From Tateyamaria sp947503385 (lineage in GTDB: Bacteria; Pseudomonadota; Alphaproteobacteria; Rhodobacterales; Rhodobacteraceae): a stretch of 64,000 bases of DNA. Location: the NCBI RefSeq assembly GCF_051195235.1, contig NZ_JBNFZM010000009.1:1-64000 (forward strand), given 5' to 3'. Within the stretch, counting starts at the first letter, position 1; each line of letters starts with the position of its first letter. Both the position numbers and the translations under genes were made by a program. The notes under the pieces are model-generated. The model was given only the letters and a program-made list of their open reading frames with translations, searched no databases and was not told the origin of the DNA. Below are positions 50,182 to 59,908 of this stretch, in pieces.

Positions 50182-51008
50182 TCGCGCCCGGCGGCTGCCG
50201 GGTACACACCCAGAATATCGAGCCGGTTGGTGAAATAGGCCAGTTCTTCCAATGCACGCGCGACGGGCGGGTCATCGGGGTGGCCCTCGATATCGGCGTA
50301 GAACTGCGTCGCGGTGAACGCGCCGCCGACCATATAGCTTTCCAGTTTGGTCATGTTGACGCCGTTGGTCGCAAAACCACCCATGGCCTTATAAAGCGCG
50401 GCGGGGATGTTGCGGACCTCGAACACGAAGGTCGTGATCATCGTGTCGCCGCGCGATTGGTGGTCTGCCTGCGGCGACATCAGCAGGAAACGCGTGGTGT
50501 TGTGCCCTTGATCCTCGATGTCCCGGGCCAAAATGTTCAGCCCGTGGATCTCTGCCGCCACGGCAGAGGCCAGCGCGCCGACGCCGCGTTCCCCTGTTTC
50601 CGCGATGGCGCGCGCCGCCCCGGCGCTGTCAGCTGCGGCCACGGCAGAAATTTTATGGGCATCGAGAAACGCACGCGCCTGCGGGATCAGAACCATATGC
50701 GCCCGCACCTGCGAGATGTCGTCCAGCGTCTGACCGGGCAGCGCCATCAAAGCGATGCGTACACGTACAAACGCCTCGTCCACGATGTGCAAACCGCTTT
50801 CGGGCAGGAGCCTGTGGATGTCCGCAACGCGGCCATATGTGGTGTTTTCCACTGGAAGCATCGCCATGTCTGCGTCGCCGGACCGCACGGCGGCAATCAC
50901 ATCCTCGAAGGCGTGGCAGGGCACTGGTACGGCGTCCGGGCGCGCCTTGAGAACGGCCTCATGACCGTATGCGCCCAAATCTCCCTGAAATGCGATCCGT
51001 TGAGACAT
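50178..51008 (-). CDS. pheA: Prephenate dehydratase
   Basis: The 276-residue monofunctional enzyme converts prephenate to phenylpyruvate. The catalytic domain contains AFQGDLGAYGHEAV, MLPVENTTYGRV and the active-site GHNTTRFLLM. The ACT regulatory domain (about 195-270, with FATNGVNMTKLESYMVGG) binds phenylalanine for feedback control. No chorismate mutase domain is fused. Confidence 0.95.
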   Translation of the reverse strand: MSQRIAFQGDLGAYGHEAVLKARPDAVPVPCHAFEDVIAAVRSGDADMAMLPVENTTYGRVADIHRLLPESGLHIVDEAFVRVRIALMALPGQTLDDISQVRAHMVLIPQARAFLDAHKISAVAAADSAGAARAIAETGERGVGALASAVAAEIHGLNILARDIEDQGHNTTRFLLMSPQADHQSRGDTMITTFVFEVRNIPAALYKAMGGFATNGVNMTKLESYMVGGAFTATQFYADIEGHPDDPPVARALEELAYFTNRLDILGVYPAAAGRD

Positions 51009-51147
51009 CTTTCACCCCTTGGCCGTAGCCCTGTTCTTGGCGGCGAGGCAGGGCGATTGGTCGCGGCTTCTACACCTTGCCTGCGGGTAGGGGAAGCAAT
51101 AGATACCCGCCGGAACGAACAACTATACGCATGGAATCGGAAGCCTC

Positions 51148-51654
51148 ATGTTCGACACGATGACATTCACGAAGATTGCCGCCAGCGTTTGCGGTGCTTT
51201 GCTTGTATTACTGCTGGGCAAGTGGGCCGCGGAAGAGCTGTACCATGTGGATGGTCATGGCGATCAGGCCTACGTGATCGACACCGGCGCAGAGGAAGCG
51301 GCCGAAGAAGTGGTTGAAGTGGCGTTTGCCGATGTGTTTGCACAGGCCGATGCCGGTGCCGGTGCCCGCATTTTCCGCCAGTGCAGCGCCTGCCACAAAC
51401 TTGAAGACGGCGTGAATGGCACAGGCCCGCACCTGTATGGTGTCGTTGGGCGCGCCGTTGGTTCCGTTGACAGCTATGGTGCCTATTCCGGCGCGCTAAG
51501 CGAAGTGGCCGAGGTTTGGACCGTGGACGCGCTGAACGAATTTCTGGAGAACCCCTCGCAATACGCCCCCGGCACCTCCATGGCGTATCGCGGTGTGAAA
51601 AAAGTCGAAGACCGGGCCAACCTGATTGCCTATCTCGACAGCATCGACGGCTGA
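51148..51654 (+). CDS. Membrane-anchored cytochrome c (CycM/cyt c-552 type)
   Basis: The 168-residue protein has an uncleaved N-terminal anchor helix (residues 8-24), an acidic linker (EEAAEEVVEV) and a class I cytochrome c domain with the CSACH heme site near residue 75. The conserved GPHLYGVVGR follows, and the methionine ligand is in PGTSMAYRG. Such anchored cytochromes carry electrons from bc1 to terminal oxidases in alphaproteobacteria. Confidence 0.93.
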   Translation: MFDTMTFTKIAASVCGALLVLLLGKWAAEELYHVDGHGDQAYVIDTGAEEAAEEVVEVAFADVFAQADAGAGARIFRQCSACHKLEDGVNGTGPHLYGVVGRAVGSVDSYGAYSGALSEVAEVWTVDALNEFLENPSQYAPGTSMAYRGVKKVEDRANLIAYLDSIDG

Positions 51655-51682
51655 TCGCCTGACGTTCCGAATCCCCGACAAG

Positions 51683-51713
51683 GCCGCGCGACGGGTGTTG
51701 CGCGGCTTTTTTT
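51683..51713 (+). terminator. Terminator after the cytochrome c gene
   Basis: GCCGCGC and GCGCGGC form a hairpin followed by seven thymines. Confidence 0.85.
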
Positions 51714-51878
51714 GCGCGCGGTGATCAGCCCGAAAACGCAACACTGAACACGATCACGTAATCTGGGCCCCGATCTGAGCAGCATTCTTGCGTTGCATAT
51801 TGGCGCGGCGCGCATTTAGCTTAAATCTCAACCCAGACCGAGACGTGCCGCGCCACTGGCCTGATGAAGGAGCCCCAG

Positions 51879-53828
51879 ATGATCCACACCAAACGCCCCG
51901 CCCGATCCGCAACCCGCACCAAGGCCGTGCGCAAGCGATGGGCCGACTGGGGCGCTGTGGGTCTGCTGATCGCGGGCTTAACGCTGGCCGCCAGTCAGGT
52001 GCGTAGCGACGGGCACGAGACGATCATCACCAGTCACGGATATTCGTTTTATGGCAATCTGACCTATCCGGCGGATTTCGAACATTTCGATTACGTGAAC
52101 CCGGATGCGCCCAAAGGGGGCGAAATCGTACTGGGCGCGGTGGGGACATTCGACAGCGTCAATCCATACTCCCGCAAGGGCCGGGCGGCGGGGCTGTCTT
52201 CGGTTATGTTCGAAAGCCTGCTGGGTGAGGGGATCAATGGCGCTGGCGCACCAGCGGACGTGTATGCGGAATACTACTGCCTGCTGTGCGAGCGCCTTGA
52301 ATATGATGAGGGCAAAACCTGGGTTATCTTCCACATGCGCCCGGAGGCGCGGTTTTCTGACGGCTCGCCCGTTACCGCGCATGACATCGCCTTTTCGCAC
52401 AATCTGTTGTTGGACGAGGGGCTGAAATCTTACGCGGATGCGGTGCGCAAACGGATTCCCAAGGTCGAGGTTCTGGATGATCACACGATCAAGTTCCACT
52501 TTACCAAGGGAATTTCCCGGCGGTCCCTGATCAGTCAGGTCGGCTTTGTGCCTGCGTGGTCCAAGAAGTGGTACGAGGAAAACGACGCGGGTCTAGACGA
52601 ACAACGGTTGGTCACGTCGCCGGGTTCGGGCCCCTACATGATCGACGAAATCGACGTGAACCGCCGCGTGGTCTACAAGCGCAACCCGGATTACTGGGGC
52701 AAGGACCTGCCCATCAATGTGGGTCGCGCGAATTTCGATAAAATCAGGCTTGAGTATTTCGGGGATGCAGAGGCTTCGTTCCAAGGGTTCCTTGCGGGCG
52801 AATACACCATCCGCACCGAAGGCGATTCCAAGAAGTGGGCGACCGGCTACACCAGTCCCAAGGTCGAAAACGGCTCTATCGTGAAAAAGGAATTGCCGAA
52901 CGGCAATCCGCCTGTGCCAACCGGCATGGTGTTCAACCTTGGCTCGCCGGTGTTGCAAGACATCCGCGTCCGCGAGGCCATTGCGCTTGGATACAATTTC
53001 GAGTGGACCAACGCATCGCTGCAATACGGCTTGTTCACGCAGCGCACGTCCTTCTCCGAAGGGACCGAGGTGATGGCGACCGGGGTGCCGCAGGGCGCAG
53101 AACTGGAGTTTCTGCAAAGCCTTGGCGACGTGGTGCCCGAGGACCTGCTGACCACCGAGGTGCGCGTGCCGCACACGTCCAGCGAAACGCGTCTTTTTGA
53201 TCGGCGCAATGCGCGCAAAGCCATGGCACTGCTGGATGACGCAGGGTGGGCCGTGGGGGATGACGGCGTGCGCCGCAATGCCGAGGGCAAGACCCTGACG
53301 GTGAATTTCCTGCACACGTCAACGGCGGCAGATACGCTGACGGGCGTGATCGAAAACTTTGCCGACAACCTTGAGAAGCTGGGCATTGATGTTCGGATCG
53401 AGGAGGTCGACAGTTCGCAATACACATCCCGCCGCCGCGACCGCGACTATGACATGATCTATTTCCAGTACGCCGCCTTCCTTGGCACCGGCACGGGGCT
53501 GGCGCAGTACTACGGGTCCGAAACGTCGTCTTTTTCGCTGTTTAACCCCGCCGGGCTGTCCAGTCCGCTGGTGGACGCGATCATCGACAAATCGCTGCTT
53601 GCCACAACGCGCGAAGAAGAGGTTGCCGCGGTGACGGCGCTGGACAGAGCGTTGCGCTATGAGATGATCATGGTGCCGGTCTGGTACAATCCGAACCACT
53701 GGGTCGCGTACTACGATATGTTTGAACACCCAGAAGAGCTGCCGCCCTTTGCCTTGGGTCGGCTGGATTTCTGGTGGTACAACGCGGACAAGGCCGACGC
53801 TTTGAAGGCCTCTGGCGCGCTGAGGTAA
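51879..53828 (+). CDS. yejA: Peptide ABC transporter substrate-binding protein (YejA-like)
   Basis: The 649-residue exported protein has a long N-terminus with a hydrophobic signal (VGLLIAGLTLAASQV), and the SBP_bac_5 fold with YANPDAPKGG-like VNPDAPKGGEIVLGAVGTF and the SDGSPVTAHDIAFS motif. Together with yejB, yejE and yejF it forms an importer for oligopeptides, the system that takes up microcin C in E. coli. AAGGAG precedes the ATG at 51879. An in-frame ATG is at 51864. Confidence 0.92.
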   Translation: MIHTKRPARSATRTKAVRKRWADWGAVGLLIAGLTLAASQVRSDGHETIITSHGYSFYGNLTYPADFEHFDYVNPDAPKGGEIVLGAVGTFDSVNPYSRKGRAAGLSSVMFESLLGEGINGAGAPADVYAEYYCLLCERLEYDEGKTWVIFHMRPEARFSDGSPVTAHDIAFSHNLLLDEGLKSYADAVRKRIPKVEVLDDHTIKFHFTKGISRRSLISQVGFVPAWSKKWYEENDAGLDEQRLVTSPGSGPYMIDEIDVNRRVVYKRNPDYWGKDLPINVGRANFDKIRLEYFGDAEASFQGFLAGEYTIRTEGDSKKWATGYTSPKVENGSIVKKELPNGNPPVPTGMVFNLGSPVLQDIRVREAIALGYNFEWTNASLQYGLFTQRTSFSEGTEVMATGVPQGAELEFLQSLGDVVPEDLLTTEVRVPHTSSETRLFDRRNARKAMALLDDAGWAVGDDGVRRNAEGKTLTVNFLHTSTAADTLTGVIENFADNLEKLGIDVRIEEVDSSQYTSRRRDRDYDMIYFQYAAFLGTGTGLAQYYGSETSSFSLFNPAGLSSPLVDAIIDKSLLATTREEEVAAVTALDRALRYEMIMVPVWYNPNHWVAYYDMFEHPEELPPFALGRLDFWWYNADKADALKASGALR

Positions 53829-53835
53829 ACCGGGC

Positions 53836-54942
53836 ATGAGCGCCTACATCCTTCGACGGCTTTTGCTGATCATTCCGACGTTGCTGGGCATCCTGCTGGT
53901 CAACTTTACGCTGACGCAATTCGTGCCCGGCGGACCGGTGGAGCAGGCGATTGCGCGCGCCCAAGGGGGCGGTGACGTCTTTGGCGGGTTCGCCGGAGGC
54001 AGCAATGATGCGGGCGCACAGGAGTTGAGCAATGAGGATCTGAACACAGCCTCCGACAGCACCTATGTGGGTGCGCGCGGCCTGCCGCCCGAGTTCATCG
54101 AAGAACTGGAGCGCGAGTTCGGTTTCGACAAGCCGCCGGTGCAGCGGTTCCTGAACATGGTCTGGAACTATGCGCGTTTCGATTTCGGTGAGAGCTATTT
54201 TCGATCTATCGGGGTCATTGATCTGGTCATAGAAAAGCTGCCCGTGTCGATTACGCTGGGGCTATGGTCCACGCTGATCGCTTATCTGGTGTCGATCCCG
54301 TTGGGAATCCGCAAGGCGGTGCAGGATGGCACGCCCTTCGACACGTGGACATCCGGAGCAATCATTGCGGCCTATGCGGTTCCGGGGTTTTTGTTTGCGA
54401 TCCTGCTGTTGGTGCTGTTTGCGGGCGGTAGCTATTGGCAGATTTTTCCGCTGCGCGGGCTGACGTCGGACAATTGGGACGACCTGACGGCATGGGGCAA
54501 GGTCGTGGACTATGCGTGGCACGCCTTCTTGCCTGTGCTGGCGGGCACCATCGGTGCCTTTGCCACGCTGACACTGCTGACCAAGAACAGCTTTCTGGAC
54601 GAGATCAAGAAACTCTACGTGATGACTGCGCGGGCCAAGGGGCTGTCGGAACGGCAGGTGCTTTATGGGCACGTGTTCCGCAACGCGATGCTGATTGTGA
54701 TCGCGGGCTTTCCGGCGGTCTTTATCTCGGTCTTTTTTGGCGGGTCGCTGATCATCGAGACGATCTTTTCGCTGGACGGCTTGGGGCGGCTCGGGTTTGA
54801 GGCGGCGGTGGCCCGCGACTATCCGATCGTGTTCGGCACGCTTTACATCTTTGGCCTGATGGGGCTGGTCGTCGGCATCCTGTCGGACCTGATGTATGTG
54901 CTGGTTGACCCCCGCATCGACTTTGAGCGGAGGGAAGGCTGA
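53836..54942 (+). CDS. yejB: Peptide ABC transporter permease YejB
   Basis: The 368-residue permease has an N-terminal membrane helix followed by a long extracytoplasmic loop. The binding-protein-dependent transport domain has the EAA loop around TARAKGLSERQVLYGHVFRNA. It begins seven bases after yejA and its stop overlaps yejE. Confidence 0.94.
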   Translation: MSAYILRRLLLIIPTLLGILLVNFTLTQFVPGGPVEQAIARAQGGGDVFGGFAGGSNDAGAQELSNEDLNTASDSTYVGARGLPPEFIEELEREFGFDKPPVQRFLNMVWNYARFDFGESYFRSIGVIDLVIEKLPVSITLGLWSTLIAYLVSIPLGIRKAVQDGTPFDTWTSGAIIAAYAVPGFLFAILLLVLFAGGSYWQIFPLRGLTSDNWDDLTAWGKVVDYAWHAFLPVLAGTIGAFATLTLLTKNSFLDEIKKLYVMTARAKGLSERQVLYGHVFRNAMLIVIAGFPAVFISVFFGGSLIIETIFSLDGLGRLGFEAAVARDYPIVFGTLYIFGLMGLVVGILSDLMYVLVDPRIDFERREG

Positions 54943-56114
54943 TGGCGATGCCGGACGTACAGCCCGCGCCCGAACCGGTCGTGGTGCCCGAGCGCAAGCG
55001 CGGCCTGTTCACCCTTTCGCCGCTGAACAAAAGGCGCTGGTCGAACTTTAAAAAGAACCGCCGCGCCTATTGGTCGATGTGGATTTTCGGTATTCTGTTT
55101 GGGCTGAGCCTGTTTGCCGAGTTCATCGCCTACGACAAGCCCATCCTGATCCGGTATCAGGGTGCGTTCTACACACCCATCTGGAATTTCTATGCCGAGA
55201 CGGAATTTGGCGGCGACTTTCAGACCGAAGCCGCCTATCGCGACCCGGAAGTGCAGTGCCTGATTGCTTCCGGTGGTCTGGATGCCTGTTTTGACGATCC
55301 CGACGCGATTATCGAGGACAGTCGCGATGGCAATGTGGACGGGGTGGACATCAACCGCGGTTGGGCGATCTGGCCGCTGATCCCCTATAGCTACGACACC
55401 GCTGTTGACAGGCCCGGCGCGGCGCCGCTTCCGCCCAACGGGGAAAACCTGCTGGGCACCGATGGTACGAAACGCGATGTCTTGGCGCGCGTTGTGCATG
55501 GGTTCCGGCTGTCGGTGCTGTTTACGCTGATCGTCACCGGCGCCTCTGCGGTCATCGGGATTATCGCGGGCGCGGTACAGGGTTATTTTGGTGGGCGCAC
55601 GGACCTGATTTTCCAGCGGATCATCGAAATATGGTCATCAACGCCCAGCCTCTATGTCATCATCATCATGTTCGCTATTCTGGGGCGAAGTTTCTGGCTG
55701 CTTGTGTTCTTGTTGGTGCTGTTTGGCTGGACCGGCCTTGTGGGGGTTGTGCGGGCGGAATTCCTGCGTGCGCGCAACCTTGAATACGTGCGGGCGGCGC
55801 GGGCGTTGGGCGTGGGCAACATGACCATCATGTTCCGCCACATGCTGCCCAACGCGATGGTGGCCACGCTGACTATGCTGCCGTTCATCATCACTGGAAC
55901 GATCTCATCGCTGGCGGTGCTTGACTATCTGGGTTTTGGCCTGCCGTCCTCTGCGCCATCGCTGGGTGAGCTGACCTTGCAGGCGAAACAGAACCTGCAA
56001 GCGCCGTGGCTGGCCTTTACAGCCTTTACCGTCTTTGCCGTTATGCTGAGCCTGCTGATCTTTATTTTCGAAGGCATCCGCGATGCGTTCGACCCAAGAA
56101 AGACCTTTTCGTGA
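54942..56114 (+). CDS. yejE: Peptide ABC transporter permease YejE
   Basis: The 390-residue permease has an N-terminal domain with FTLSPLNKRRWSNFKKNRRA, the usual oppC-like start, a periplasmic insert of about 100 residues (with GTDGTKRDVLARVVHGFRLS) and the transport domain with ARALGVGNMTIMFRHMLPNA. It is coupled to yejB and yejF by overlaps. Confidence 0.94.
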   Translation: MAMPDVQPAPEPVVVPERKRGLFTLSPLNKRRWSNFKKNRRAYWSMWIFGILFGLSLFAEFIAYDKPILIRYQGAFYTPIWNFYAETEFGGDFQTEAAYRDPEVQCLIASGGLDACFDDPDAIIEDSRDGNVDGVDINRGWAIWPLIPYSYDTAVDRPGAAPLPPNGENLLGTDGTKRDVLARVVHGFRLSVLFTLIVTGASAVIGIIAGAVQGYFGGRTDLIFQRIIEIWSSTPSLYVIIIMFAILGRSFWLLVFLLVLFGWTGLVGVVRAEFLRARNLEYVRAARALGVGNMTIMFRHMLPNAMVATLTMLPFIITGTISSLAVLDYLGFGLPSSAPSLGELTLQAKQNLQAPWLAFTAFTVFAVMLSLLIFIFEGIRDAFDPRKTFS

Positions 56115-57691
56115 CGCCACTTCTCAATGTCAAAGACCTGCGCGTGTCATTCCGGCAGGACGGACAGCTGACCGAAGCGGTCAAGGGCGTGTCCTTTTCC
56201 GTGGGGCGCGGAGAGACTGTGGCCCTTGTCGGCGAGAGCGGTTCGGGCAAGTCGGTTTCGGCTTTGTCCACCGTGTCGCTGCTGGGCGACAGCGCAGAGG
56301 TGTCGGGGTCCGTTACCTATGATGGGCAGGAGATGATCGGCGCGGATGACAAGCTGCTGCGCAAAGTGCGCGGCAACGACATATCGTTCATCTTTCAAGA
56401 GCCGATGACCTCACTTAACCCGCTGCATACGATCCAGAAACAGCTAGGCGAAAGCCTGTCGCTGCATCAGGGGCTGGTGGGAGAGGACGCGCGAGGCCGT
56501 ATCCTTGAGTTGATGAACAAGGTGGGTATTCGCGATGCGGAATCGCGATTGACTGCCTATCCGCACCAATTGTCGGGCGGGCAACGTCAGCGTGTGATGA
56601 TCGCCATGGCGCTGGCCAACAAACCCGATGTTCTGATCGCGGATGAACCAACCACAGCGCTTGATGTGACCATTCAGGCGCAAATCCTCGATCTGTTGGC
56701 CGAATTGAAGGCGAGCGAGGGGATGGGCCTGTTGTTCATCACCCACGATCTTGGGATCGTCCAGCGCATCGCCGACCGGGTTTGCGTGATGCAGAACGGT
56801 GAGATTGTGGAAACGGGTCCGACGGACGAAATTTTCGGCGCACCCAAACATCCCTATACGCAGAAATTGTTGGGCGCTGCGCCCTCCGGCACACCGGCGC
56901 CGATCCCCGCCAATGCCGAGGTGGTGGCCGAGGCCGAGAACCTTAAGATCTGGTTCCCGATCCATGCAGGGCTGCTGCGCCGCACCAAGGGCTATATCAA
57001 GGCGGTGAACGCGGCCACGTTTCAGGTCCGTGCAGGTGAAACGGTCGGGATTGTGGGCGAAAGCGGGTCCGGCAAGACCACGCTGGCCCTTGCCATAATG
57101 CGGCTGATCGCGTCCGAAGGGCGCATTGTCTACATGGGGCAGGACATTCGGGCGTGGTCGGTGCGCCAGTTGCGACGGCTGCGCAAGGACATGCAGATCG
57201 TGTTTCAGGACCCTTACGGATCGCTCAGCCCGCGAATGACCGCAGCCCAGATCATCGCCGAAGGGTTGGGGGTGCATGGTGTCGACGATGGTCGGCCCGA
57301 ACGGCAGGTGGTGGCCGAGGTGATGGCCGAAGTGGGCCTTGATCCGCTGACCATGGACCGCTACCCGCATGAATTTTCAGGCGGTCAGCGCCAGCGCATT
57401 GCGATTGCGCGCGCCATGGTGCTGCGACCCAAACTTGTGGTGCTGGACGAGCCGACATCGGCACTGGATATGACGGTGCAGGTGCAGATCGTTGATTTGT
57501 TGCGGGACTTGCAGGTCAAGTATGGGCTGGCCTTTTTGTTCATCAGCCACGACCTAAAAGTCGTGCGTGCGATGAGCCACAAGGTGCTGGTGATGAAACA
57601 GGGTGACGTGGTCGAACAGGGCGCATCAGAAGACCTCTTTGAGCGTCCGCAGACGGACTACACGCGGCTGTTGCTGCAAGCGACGCATTAG
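56111..57691 (+). CDS. yejF: Peptide ABC transporter ATP-binding protein YejF
   Basis: The 526-residue protein has two fused ATPase domains. The Walker A motifs are GESGSGKS near residue 39 and GESGSGKTT near 318. The signatures are LSGGQRQR near 156 and FSGGQRQR near 423. The start is a GTG at 56111, overlapping the yejE stop. The upstream ATG at 56006 would lie inside yejE. It overlaps the convergent hemN by 4 bases. Confidence 0.94.
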   Translation: MTPLLNVKDLRVSFRQDGQLTEAVKGVSFSVGRGETVALVGESGSGKSVSALSTVSLLGDSAEVSGSVTYDGQEMIGADDKLLRKVRGNDISFIFQEPMTSLNPLHTIQKQLGESLSLHQGLVGEDARGRILELMNKVGIRDAESRLTAYPHQLSGGQRQRVMIAMALANKPDVLIADEPTTALDVTIQAQILDLLAELKASEGMGLLFITHDLGIVQRIADRVCVMQNGEIVETGPTDEIFGAPKHPYTQKLLGAAPSGTPAPIPANAEVVAEAENLKIWFPIHAGLLRRTKGYIKAVNAATFQVRAGETVGIVGESGSGKTTLALAIMRLIASEGRIVYMGQDIRAWSVRQLRRLRKDMQIVFQDPYGSLSPRMTAAQIIAEGLGVHGVDDGRPERQVVAEVMAEVGLDPLTMDRYPHEFSGGQRQRIAIARAMVLRPKLVVLDEPTSALDMTVQVQIVDLLRDLQVKYGLAFLFISHDLKVVRAMSHKVLVMKQGDVVEQGASEDLFERPQTDYTRLLLQATH

Positions 57692-59031
57692 ATCGCTGAG
57701 GCGTGCCGCCCTTCTTCGACGGAATAGGCGTCGAAATGGCGTGCGACCATCCGCGTGAGCGCGCGTGCCTGCGGCGGAATGCTCAAGCGGTCATTTTGCC
57801 AAATCAGTGTTCCGTCGAATGCGTCATTGGCGGATGTCAGCAATGCGCGCACGGTGTCGGGATCACCCGGCATGTCTGCCACTGAAATTTCGAAATCGCA
57901 CATGATTGCCTCGATCAGGCGGCCGCGCAGCAGGTCGTCGCCAGAAAATGCGTGGCCCCGCGCGGTGGCCAAGCTGCCTGCCTTGATCGCGGCGGCATAG
58001 CGCGACGTGGCGGGCTGGTTTTGCGCGTATCCCTGCGGGAAGCGCGAGATGGATGACGCGCCGACGCCGATCAGCACCTCGCTTTGATCGTCGGTATAGC
58101 CCTGAAAATTGCGCCGCAATGTCCCTGCGCGTTGCGCCTGCGCCAGCCCGTCGGTGGGTATGGCGAAATGGTCGATACCAATCTCTGCGTAGCCGTCCCA
58201 GACAAACAGATTGCGCGCCACTTCGAACAGGTTCAGCCGCTCCTGAGGCGTGGGCAGCGCGTCGGAGGGGATCAGGTTCTGGCGCCGTGCCATCCAAGGC
58301 ACATGCGCATAACCATAAAGGGCCACGCGGTCCGGGCCAAGCGACAGCAATTTCGTGACGCTGGACGTCATGCGTTGCGGTGACTGGTGTGGCAGTCCAA
58401 ACAGGATGTCGGCATTCAGGCTCTGGACGCCGGCGGAGCGGAGCATGTCCACGGTTGCGGCCGTGATCTCAAAGCTTTGGTCACGACCGATAACGGCCTG
58501 AATGTCCGGGTCGAAATCCTGCACCCCGATGGAGGCGCGGGTCATGCCAGCGGCCTGTAGCGCGTCCAGCCGGGGGATATCGATCTCGTTGGGATCAATC
58601 TCGACAGAAAATTCATAGCCATCGGCAAATGGGGCGACCTCTGCGATGGCCCCGGCCAAACTGCGGATCATATGCGGGTCAAGCAGCGTTGGCGTGCCGC
58701 CGCCCCAGTGCAGCCGTTTGAGGCGGACGCCGCCGGGCAGGGACTGGGCCACCATGCGCAATTCGGTCAGGACCGTGTCGAGATACGCTTGCACCGGGCT
58801 GGAGGTTGCGGTCCCTTGGGTCCTGCACGCGCAGAACCAGCACAGGCGGCGGCAAAAGGGGATGTGTACGTAAAACGAAATGTCCGCGCCTTCGGGAATT
58901 GTCCGCAGCCACGCCTTGGTTTCGTCCGGGCCGACTTTGTCAGAAAAATGCGGCGCGGTTGGATAGCTGGTGTATCGCGGCACCTTCGCGTCAAAAAGAC
59001 CCAGACGGGTGAATATGCTTTTCGTTTCCAT
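57688..59031 (-). CDS. hemN: Oxygen-independent coproporphyrinogen III oxidase
   Basis: A 447-residue radical SAM enzyme of anaerobic heme synthesis. It starts with the LGLFDAKVPRYTSYPTAPHF family signature, has the 4Fe-4S site CRRLCWFCAC near residue 62, the HWGGGTPT motif near 106 and NADILFGLP near 218. I prefer the ATG at 59031. The frame also allows a TTG at 59055, but that would crowd the FNR box. It is divergent from fnrL, with a shared FNR box at 59067-59080, so it should rise at low oxygen. Confidence 0.94.
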   Translation of the reverse strand: METKSIFTRLGLFDAKVPRYTSYPTAPHFSDKVGPDETKAWLRTIPEGADISFYVHIPFCRRLCWFCACRTQGTATSSPVQAYLDTVLTELRMVAQSLPGGVRLKRLHWGGGTPTLLDPHMIRSLAGAIAEVAPFADGYEFSVEIDPNEIDIPRLDALQAAGMTRASIGVQDFDPDIQAVIGRDQSFEITAATVDMLRSAGVQSLNADILFGLPHQSPQRMTSSVTKLLSLGPDRVALYGYAHVPWMARRQNLIPSDALPTPQERLNLFEVARNLFVWDGYAEIGIDHFAIPTDGLAQAQRAGTLRRNFQGYTDDQSEVLIGVGASSISRFPQGYAQNQPATSRYAAAIKAGSLATARGHAFSGDDLLRGRLIEAIMCDFEISVADMPGDPDTVRALLTSANDAFDGTLIWQNDRLSIPPQARALTRMVARHFDAYSVEEGRHASAI

Positions 59032-59066
59032 GACCAAGTTGTTAGTTTCCGTCAACGGCCTGCGCT

Positions 59067-59080
59067 TTGACGCAGATCAA
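59067..59080. promoter_or_regulatory. FNR-type binding site (hemN/fnrL)
   Basis: TTGACGCAGATCAA matches the FNR consensus TTGAY-N4-ATCAA. It lies between the divergent hemN and fnrL genes. Confidence 0.82.
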
Positions 59081-59097
59081 CATCGTTTGGATTTGCT

Positions 59098-59838
59098 ATG
59101 ACCCTCCCGCCTGACCTGGTGCGCCAGGACTGCAGTGACTGTCCCATCCGACACCGTGCCGTGTGCGCGCGGTGCGAACCGGACGAATTGACGCGGCTTG
59201 AAGAGATGAAGTTTTACCGCACCTACGAGGCGGGTCAGACTGTGGCATGGGCCGGGGACCAGATGGATTTCGTGGCCTCTGTTGTGTCTGGTGCAGCCAC
59301 GCTGACGCAGACCATGGAAGACGGGCGCCGCCAGATGGTGGGCTTGCTGCTGGCGTCGGATTTTGTGGGTCGGCCGGGCCGGTCCGGGGCGAGCTATGAT
59401 GTTGTCGCGGTCACCGATCTGGTGATGTGCTGTTTCCGCAAAAAGCCGTTCGAGCAGATGATGGTGACCACGCCGCATGTGGCCGAACGCCTGCTGGAGA
59501 TGACGCTGGACGAGTTGGATGCGGCGCGCGAGTGGATGCTGGTGCTGGGTCGCAAGACCGCGCGGGAAAAAATCGCGTCCTTGCTGGCCATTTTTGCGCA
59601 TCGCGACGCGGTGCTGGGGCCAAAGCACACCCGGACCGTACAGTTTGAACTGCCCCTGACACGCGAAGCGATGGCAGACTATCTTGGGCTGACGCTTGAG
59701 ACGGTCAGCCGCCAAATCTCAGCGCTGAAACGTGAAGGCATTATCGTTTTGCAGGGCAAACGTTCCGTTGTGGTGCCCGATCTGGATGTGCTGATGGAAC
59801 AGGCGGGCGATGACAGTGACGGCGGATTGTTGATCTGA
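59098..59838 (+). CDS. fnrL: Anaerobic regulator FnrL (Crp/Fnr family)
   Basis: The 246-residue protein has the N-terminal cysteine cluster CSDCPIRHRAVCARC, which holds an oxygen-sensitive 4Fe-4S cluster. A cyclic-nucleotide-like domain with a further cysteine pair (VMCCF) follows, then the helix-turn-helix LPLTREAMADYLGLTLETVS whose ETVSRQ recognition helix reads TTGAY sites. It probably controls hemN, itself and the ccoNOQP operon nearby. Confidence 0.95.
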   Translation: MTLPPDLVRQDCSDCPIRHRAVCARCEPDELTRLEEMKFYRTYEAGQTVAWAGDQMDFVASVVSGAATLTQTMEDGRRQMVGLLLASDFVGRPGRSGASYDVVAVTDLVMCCFRKKPFEQMMVTTPHVAERLLEMTLDELDAAREWMLVLGRKTAREKIASLLAIFAHRDAVLGPKHTRTVQFELPLTREAMADYLGLTLETVSRQISALKREGIIVLQGKRSVVVPDLDVLMEQAGDDSDGGLLI

Positions 59839-59908
59839 GGCTGTTGGCACGGCGCGCTTTGCACGCGATGCCTGCAAAGACGCCCCGCCCACCATCCCCG
59901 GCGATCCC

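Noticed and set aside
51879..57691. Link between the YejABEF importer and the peptide operon
   Set aside because: Both handle peptides, but they are over 40 kb apart and nothing in the sequence connects them.
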